Origin: Planctomycetaceae bacterium TMED10
Lineage (GTDB): Bacteria > Planctomycetota > Planctomycetia > Pirellulales > UBA7805
DNA length: 11,812 nucleotides
Assembly (NCBI GenBank): GCA_002168195.1
Contig: NHBP01000040.1
Span: forward strand, 25,950 to 37,761
Direction of reading: 5' to 3'
Positions 8,341 through 11,812 of this stretch are shown piece after piece. How positions within the stretch are numbered: the stretch's first letter is position 1; the number at the start of each line of letters is the position of its first letter. The translations under genes were made by a program, and so were the position numbers. The notes under the pieces were generated by a model. The model did not search any database. It had not been told where the DNA came from and saw only the letters and a list, made by a program, of their open reading frames with translations.

Positions 8341-8345
8341 CCGCC
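8321..8345. repeat. Inverted repeat GGCGGC/GCCGCC over the promoter spacer
   Basis: GGCGGC (8321-8326) and GCCGCC (8340-8345) form perfect 6-bp arms 13 nt apart. The arms bracket the -10 hexamer of the candidate promoter at 8313-8340. This could be an operator-like site for a dimeric regulator, or simply a chance inverted repeat. Because it would lie mostly upstream of the transcript start, an RNA hairpin role is less likely. Confidence 0.3.
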
Positions 8346-8455
8346 ACCTATTCCTCCGTTGCGGGACGGAACCTCATCAGCGGTCAAGCTGCGGTTTTGC
8401 ATGTATCGCACCGAAGCCCTGAGCACCACACCTCCTACCTCTGTGGACAAATACC

Positions 8456-9856
8456 ATGTTTTACAAAATGCCATGGATCCGGTTTCTCGTGTTCAGCGTC
8501 GTGGTCAATCTGCCACCACTGGCAGCCTCTGCAAATCAAAGTCCTGTTCCTGTTGTTGAGGCACTCTTTGGTGAAGTGGCCTACCTCGGGCCCGCTCCCT
8601 GCCAAAGTCCCTGCGAAATTATTTATCAGCAGCAGCAGGTCGATACCTGTCACCGGCAGAACGATCTCATTTTTGAGGAACATTGGATAACGACCTACGA
8701 GCCCGTGTGGGAAACCGAAATGCGAACATGCCACTATACGGTCGCAAAACCGGAAACGAGAACCATTGACCGGGAAGTCCGCTGTGTCGCGATTAAACCG
8801 GTATGGGAAACACAAGTTTCCGATCGTAGTTACAATATTGTTCGACAGGTCGTTGAAACGAAGGAATGTGAAGAACGCTATACCATCAGCCGACCCGTGA
8901 TGGAAACAGAGTGCAGAGAACAAAAAGTACAGGTGCAACGATGTGTCACACGTACTGTCGAAAAAGAGATTCCACAAATTTCTCAGCAACCTGTCACACG
9001 CATGAAAACAACCTACGTCGACCAGGGACAATATGTGACTCAACAGATAGAAAAGCCTCGGCGGCTTCAGTTTAGCTTTCTGAAATGGGCACCCGGAGGC
9101 TGGGGTGTCGACCCGTCCAATGGTAAAAAACGCTATGAATTACCAGGCTTTGTCTGGGTCAAACAACCAAAAACAAAAACGATCTCCGAGCAGGTATGGC
9201 AGGCCCGACAAGTCGCCGTCGAAGTTCCGGAAACAACTTATGAACAAGTCGTCACGAATATCAAAGTGCCTACGGAAGTCAGCGAATGGGTTACCGAAGA
9301 AGAAATTCGTCGGGTTCCGGTCTGCGTTTGCAAAATGGTAACCGAAGAGTGTGTTCGCGTTGTGCCGGTGACCACCTGTCGTGAGGTCATCGAACGCGTC
9401 GAAAATAAAGTGACTATTCCAGTTTGTCGCTACATTCGAGAAGAGGAGGTGCGACGCGTTCCCTATACCTATACCCGCATGATGTATGAACAACGGGTTC
9501 GCGAGGTGCCAGTCCGTGTATGCAAAATGGTACCTGTGCGAAAGAAAATCTTCATGCCGCGCAGCGTTCAAAAAATGGTGCCCGGCAAGAAAATGGTCTC
9601 CATGCCGCAGTTGGTTGTGCTGCGTCAAAATAATCATCTAGCCAAAATCAATCCGATGTTTTTGGCAAGAAAAACATCGCTCCGCCCCTCTGTAACCGCT
9701 CGGTCCGCGACTGGAAACGACCAACCAAACGAGGGCACGCCCGCTTACGCATTCTGGAAAAAGCAGGGCCATCGTATTTCTCAGTGGGCGTATGATAAAA
9801 AACGCGAGCTCCGATTTGATCGCGATTCGGATACCGAACCGGAAAGTTCGGTGTAA
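8456..9856 (+). CDS. Exported YTV-type cell-wall protein with strict 16-residue repeats
   Basis: A 466-residue protein. Residues 1-26 look like a signal peptide (FLVFSVVV core, cleavage likely after LAASA), with no later membrane helix. Residues 81-164 carry a 16-residue repeat of the type Y-T-V-x-x-P-V-x-E-T: Pro at 83, 99, 115 and 147, with Gln at 131. A second array runs through about 249-392 with VRRVPVxxCKMV-like units; Pro recurs at 272, 288, 304, 336, 352, 368 and 384, and Cys at 292, 308, 324 and 356. The protein has 14 cysteines, all before residue 357. A non-repetitive aromatic/Gly segment (about 203-235) separates the arrays, and a basic, then acidic tail follows. This resembles the YTV domain described from Rhodopirellula cell-wall proteins; planctomycete walls contain Cys-rich proteins that may be disulfide linked. 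ATG 8468 is an alternative start. No Shine-Dalgarno is visible. Confidence 0.82.
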   Translation: MFYKMPWIRFLVFSVVVNLPPLAASANQSPVPVVEALFGEVAYLGPAPCQSPCEIIYQQQQVDTCHRQNDLIFEEHWITTYEPVWETEMRTCHYTVAKPETRTIDREVRCVAIKPVWETQVSDRSYNIVRQVVETKECEERYTISRPVMETECREQKVQVQRCVTRTVEKEIPQISQQPVTRMKTTYVDQGQYVTQQIEKPRRLQFSFLKWAPGGWGVDPSNGKKRYELPGFVWVKQPKTKTISEQVWQARQVAVEVPETTYEQVVTNIKVPTEVSEWVTEEEIRRVPVCVCKMVTEECVRVVPVTTCREVIERVENKVTIPVCRYIREEEVRRVPYTYTRMMYEQRVREVPVRVCKMVPVRKKIFMPRSVQKMVPGKKMVSMPQLVVLRQNNHLAKINPMFLARKTSLRPSVTARSATGNDQPNEGTPAYAFWKKQGHRISQWAYDKKRELRFDRDSDTEPESSV

Positions 9857-10014
9857 AAACTACGCTTTGGCTGATTTTTGGGAAATGCTGGCAACGCTGG
9901 CGCCATCTCGGAGGATTCTTCCAACCGCCCACAGCTTGGTGTAGCCGTCGAGTCGTTGTTTACCTATGATTGCCGCCCGCTTCAAATCGGTCTACGCATC
10001 CAATCGATGTCGAG
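9857..10014. other. Convergent intergenic region, no clear terminator
   Basis: These 158 nt lie between two convergent genes, where terminators would be expected. I see only a perfect 8-bp palindrome, TGGCGCCA (9898-9905), and no stable stem followed by a T-run on either strand. No coding signal is visible. Confidence 0.35.
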
Positions 10015-10269
10015 TTAAAACATCCAAAGCAAAAGACTGATAAGCAGCAGAATCACAACAGCGAGCCACCACCAACTTTTACGCGATTGATCATGAGCAG
10101 TTATGTAATGTCCACAGACCGGGCACTGAGGCGCATCTTCATAGATTTCGCCCTCGCATGCTGGACAGATGATCGTTTGAGTGGAATCATCACCCAGTTC
10201 GTCCGCGGAATCCGCTTCGTCTGGATACTCATTGTCGCCCAAATCGTCCGCGTATTGAAAATCAACCAT
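10015..10269 (-). CDS. Small zinc-ribbon protein with C-terminal membrane anchor
   Basis: An 84-residue protein starting at ATG 10269. Residues 1-30 are strongly acidic (many Asp/Glu). Residues 34-54 form a zinc ribbon with two CPxC knuckles, C35-P-A-C38 and C49-P-V-C52, expected to bind one zinc ion structurally. After a short basic hinge (QSRKS), residues 66-84 are a hydrophobic helix that ends the protein, so it is probably tail-anchored with the zinc ribbon in the cytoplasm. I recall similar acidic N-terminus, zinc ribbon and WWW-type anchor proteins in other planctomycetes, all without known function. The frame stays open upstream to an ATG at 10428, but those 53 extra residues overlap the divergent LysM gene's start and lack family character. 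It lies divergent from the LysM gene with 140 nt between, and converges on the repeat-protein gene. Confidence 0.75.
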   Translation of the reverse strand: MVDFQYADDLGDNEYPDEADSADELGDDSTQTIICPACEGEIYEDAPQCPVCGHYITAHDQSRKSWWWLAVVILLLISLLLWMF

Positions 10270-10389
10270 CTGACATTCTTTATCTGCTTTATTTGCAACG
10301 GATCTCTCGAGCCGATCAACTATCAATTTGGATTTTCGCACCTTAACAGTCCGAGCCAAAAGAAAAAAGCGGCATTGAATCGACATAAA

Positions 10390-10409
10390 ATTCGTCAAGG
10401 AGGACGAAT
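10390..10409 (+). promoter_or_regulatory. Shine-Dalgarno in the loop of a perfect hairpin at the LysM gene start
   Basis: AAGGAGG (10397-10403) is the strongest ribosome binding site in the window, 6 nt before GTG 10410. It lies inside a perfect inverted repeat, ATTCGTC (10390-10396) and GACGAAT (10403-10409), so the loop AAGGAG is displayed and the stem abuts the start codon. The GTG also overlaps ATG 10408, which is followed directly by TGA 10411-10413. The site decides the start of the LysM gene and may tune its translation. Confidence 0.6.
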
Positions 10410-11771
10410 GTGAATACGCTGAAAACATTGGTTGTCCTTACGGTTCTAGTGATGGTCGGATACGGCTTGTATGTCGGTCTCAATAACGGCTTTCAATTCG
10501 AAAATCCTCAGACTGAAACGCCAGATTGGTTGAAACGGGAAATGGATTCTGGAAGCGGCATACCTCAAGTCTCTCCGCCTCAAGTCACTCCACCCCAAGT
10601 CACATCACAACTCGACCAAGGTCGTGCTGCAGTAAACAACGTTTCCCTCGGACAACCGGTTGCAGGTGTGCCAACGGCACAGATGCCAGCCGGGCAAACC
10701 AATCAATCCTCGGCAGCATCAACTACCGTACCCGCAGCGGGTGTCCCTCAGGCAGAATATCCTGCCAATTCGGGTACCGGGTCATCCAGCTTATATCCCC
10801 AACAACCAACGACACCGGTTGCAGGGCCTGTGGCAGTCGTCCCCAAAAACCCCACCGCTATCAACCCAGCAACTCCAGTCGCGCCCGTAGCGCCTGTCGC
10901 AATTGCCCCTGGCACCGAGCCCAACTCGCAAACATTGACCGCAGGGGTTCCCTTAGCAAAGGTGAAGCCTTCTGGTGAACTCGATAACGGTACGGCAGGG
11001 ATGCAACTTCCCGCGGCCGTCGGTACCGTCCCTGATATGCCGCTCAATAAAAAACTAAATCTCAGCCAAGATCTTGCATTTACGACTGCCATGAAATCGG
11101 CAAGGTTACAGTTACAGCAGGGACAACTCGCCACTTCCTTACTGACACTCTCCATTTGGTACGAGGACCCCCGGCTGAACGATATGCAGCAGCAAGAGCT
11201 GACGCAACTACTTGATCAAGTCGCAGGGTCAGTCATCTACTCACGCAAACATCTGATCGAACCTGCGTATACCGTGCGCCAAGGCGAAACTTTAGACCAG
11301 ATTGCAAAGGCGCACCGGGTGACTGCCGGTTTATTGATGAAAATCAATGGCATTCAAAATCCGGAGGCCGTGAGACCGGGCGCCCAACTCAAAGTAGTGC
11401 GTGGGCCTTTCAATGCAACTGTCAACGGTGAAAAAAGTGAACTCACACTCTGGCTGGGCGGAAGGTATGCAGGGCGATTTCCGCTCGCGATGGGCCCCGA
11501 GTTTAAAGCGATTGTAGGACCCTTTGTGGTCCACGAAAAAATACGCGTGCATCCCGAACGTGGTAATCAGCCATGGATTCGGCTCGCTCCAGGATATGGT
11601 ACCCCAAGCAATATCCCGCCCGCCGATCCGCAGGTCGGCATTGCAGGAATGCAACGGCTGGAAGCAGTCAGTCAGGGATCAACTCCGGGACAAATTGGTG
11701 TCTCCCTAAAAGATGCGGATGACCTGTTTGATATTCTCTCTCAAGGGTCCAAGGTCACCATCCAACGTTAG
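10410..11771 (+). CDS. Membrane-anchored LysM protein with degenerate L,D-transpeptidase-like domain
   Basis: A 453-residue protein starting at GTG 10410, supported by a strong Shine-Dalgarno. Residues 4-24 are a membrane anchor or uncleaved signal. Residues 50-215 are a low-complexity Pro/Ala/Val/Thr/Gln linker with PQVTP and PVAPVA repeats. Residues 218-285 are helical. Residues 287-330 are a LysM domain (YTVRQGETLDQIAKAH, then the P-G-xQLKVV end), which binds peptidoglycan or chitin glycans. Residues 333-453 match the YkuD L,D-transpeptidase frame (NGEKSELTLWLGG; DADDLFDILSQGSKVTI at the end), but the catalytic motif is lost: the IHGT-like site reads IAGM (411-414) and the SHGCI-like site reads PGQIG (426-430). 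The whole protein has no cysteine, so transpeptidation is not possible by the known mechanism. It is likely a non-enzymatic cell-wall-binding or scaffold protein. The stop codon lies 41 nt before the window end. Confidence 0.83.
   Translation: MNTLKTLVVLTVLVMVGYGLYVGLNNGFQFENPQTETPDWLKREMDSGSGIPQVSPPQVTPPQVTSQLDQGRAAVNNVSLGQPVAGVPTAQMPAGQTNQSSAASTTVPAAGVPQAEYPANSGTGSSSLYPQQPTTPVAGPVAVVPKNPTAINPATPVAPVAPVAIAPGTEPNSQTLTAGVPLAKVKPSGELDNGTAGMQLPAAVGTVPDMPLNKKLNLSQDLAFTTAMKSARLQLQQGQLATSLLTLSIWYEDPRLNDMQQQELTQLLDQVAGSVIYSRKHLIEPAYTVRQGETLDQIAKAHRVTAGLLMKINGIQNPEAVRPGAQLKVVRGPFNATVNGEKSELTLWLGGRYAGRFPLAMGPEFKAIVGPFVVHEKIRVHPERGNQPWIRLAPGYGTPSNIPPADPQVGIAGMQRLEAVSQGSTPGQIGVSLKDADDLFDILSQGSKVTIQR
10563..10607 (+). 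repeat. Three tandem 15-bp units in the LysM gene linker
   Basis: Three in-frame units beginning CCTCAAGTC, CCTCAAGTC and CCCCAAGTC occur at 10563, 10578 and 10593. They encode PQVSP, PQVTP and PQVTS (residues 52-66). The DNA similarity suggests a recent slippage-type duplication. The effect on the protein is only linker length. Confidence 0.6.
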
Positions 11772-11812
11772 CTTTTTCTGGTAGGCGAACCCTACGAAAT
11801 AAACATCTTTCG

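Noticed and set aside
8329..8559. Small plus-strand open frame overlapping the repeat-protein start
   Set aside because: It covers the likely promoter and signal-peptide region in another frame and shows no domain or ribosome binding site.
8435..9043. Second antisense open frame (202 residues) opposite the first repeat array
   Set aside because: Its His, Phe and Cys-rich composition is the shadow of Val/Glu/Thr-rich sense codons; the sense frame has the signal peptide and repeats.
9140..9637. Long antisense open frame (165 residues) opposite the repeat-protein gene
   Set aside because: Its apparent His/Asn/Phe periodicity simply mirrors the 48-nt repeat of the sense gene. No start signal or known domain is seen.
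10270..10428. 53-residue extension of the zinc-ribbon protein to ATG 10428
   Set aside because: It overlaps the strong ribosome binding site and start of the LysM gene and has no family character; ATG 10269 fits the compact family form.
11781..11795. GTAGG/CCTAC hairpin after the LysM gene as a terminator
   Set aside because: The stem is only 5 bp and no T-run follows it.

Overview
The window looks like a chromosomal segment of a planctomycete, most likely of the order Pirellulales (Rhodopirellula/Pirellula-like). The reasons are: a secreted repeat protein of the 'YTV' type known from planctomycete cell walls; a tandem pair of large membrane proteins (BatA-type N-terminus, then a vWA protein with a glutamine-amidotransferase-like fold) typical of planctomycete genomes; a small acidic zinc-ribbon protein with a C-terminal anchor; and the near absence of Shine-Dalgarno sequences upstream of the starts. 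I see no rRNA, tRNA, CRISPR array, insertion sequence or phage gene.

Layout, left to right. (1) 3-263 is the C-terminal tail of a protein resembling the LarA/lactate-racemase-like family, followed 39 nt later by a complete GT-B glycosyltransferase of the UGT/MGT type (303-1592). (2) 1722-3842 and 3891-6206 are two membrane proteins 48 nt apart, almost certainly one transcript: a BatA-like protein with a degenerate metal site, then a vWA protein with an intact metal site and a catalytically dead amidotransferase-like domain. (3) A single-domain lipoate-protein-ligase-family gene (6218-6940, minus) converges on that pair with only 11 nt between the stop codons, and diverges from a membrane-anchored HEAT-repeat protein (7174-8223, plus). 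(4) The last third is envelope-oriented: an exported, cysteine-containing protein built on a strict 16-residue repeat (8456-9856), a small zinc-ribbon tail-anchored protein (10015-10269, minus), and a membrane-anchored LysM protein whose C-terminal L,D-transpeptidase-like domain has lost its catalytic cysteine and histidine (10410-11771).

The most interesting signals are: the exact 16-residue periodicity of the repeat protein; the dead L,D-transpeptidase fused to LysM; a perfect 7-bp inverted repeat that puts the only strong Shine-Dalgarno of the window into a hairpin loop next to an ATGTGA start-stop/GTG start; the asymmetric pair of vWA-type proteins; and a probable non-canonical (CTG) start for the BatA-like gene. 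I see no defence island or other clearly new multi-gene system. The plausible common theme is cell-envelope biology, which is an inference from domain content.
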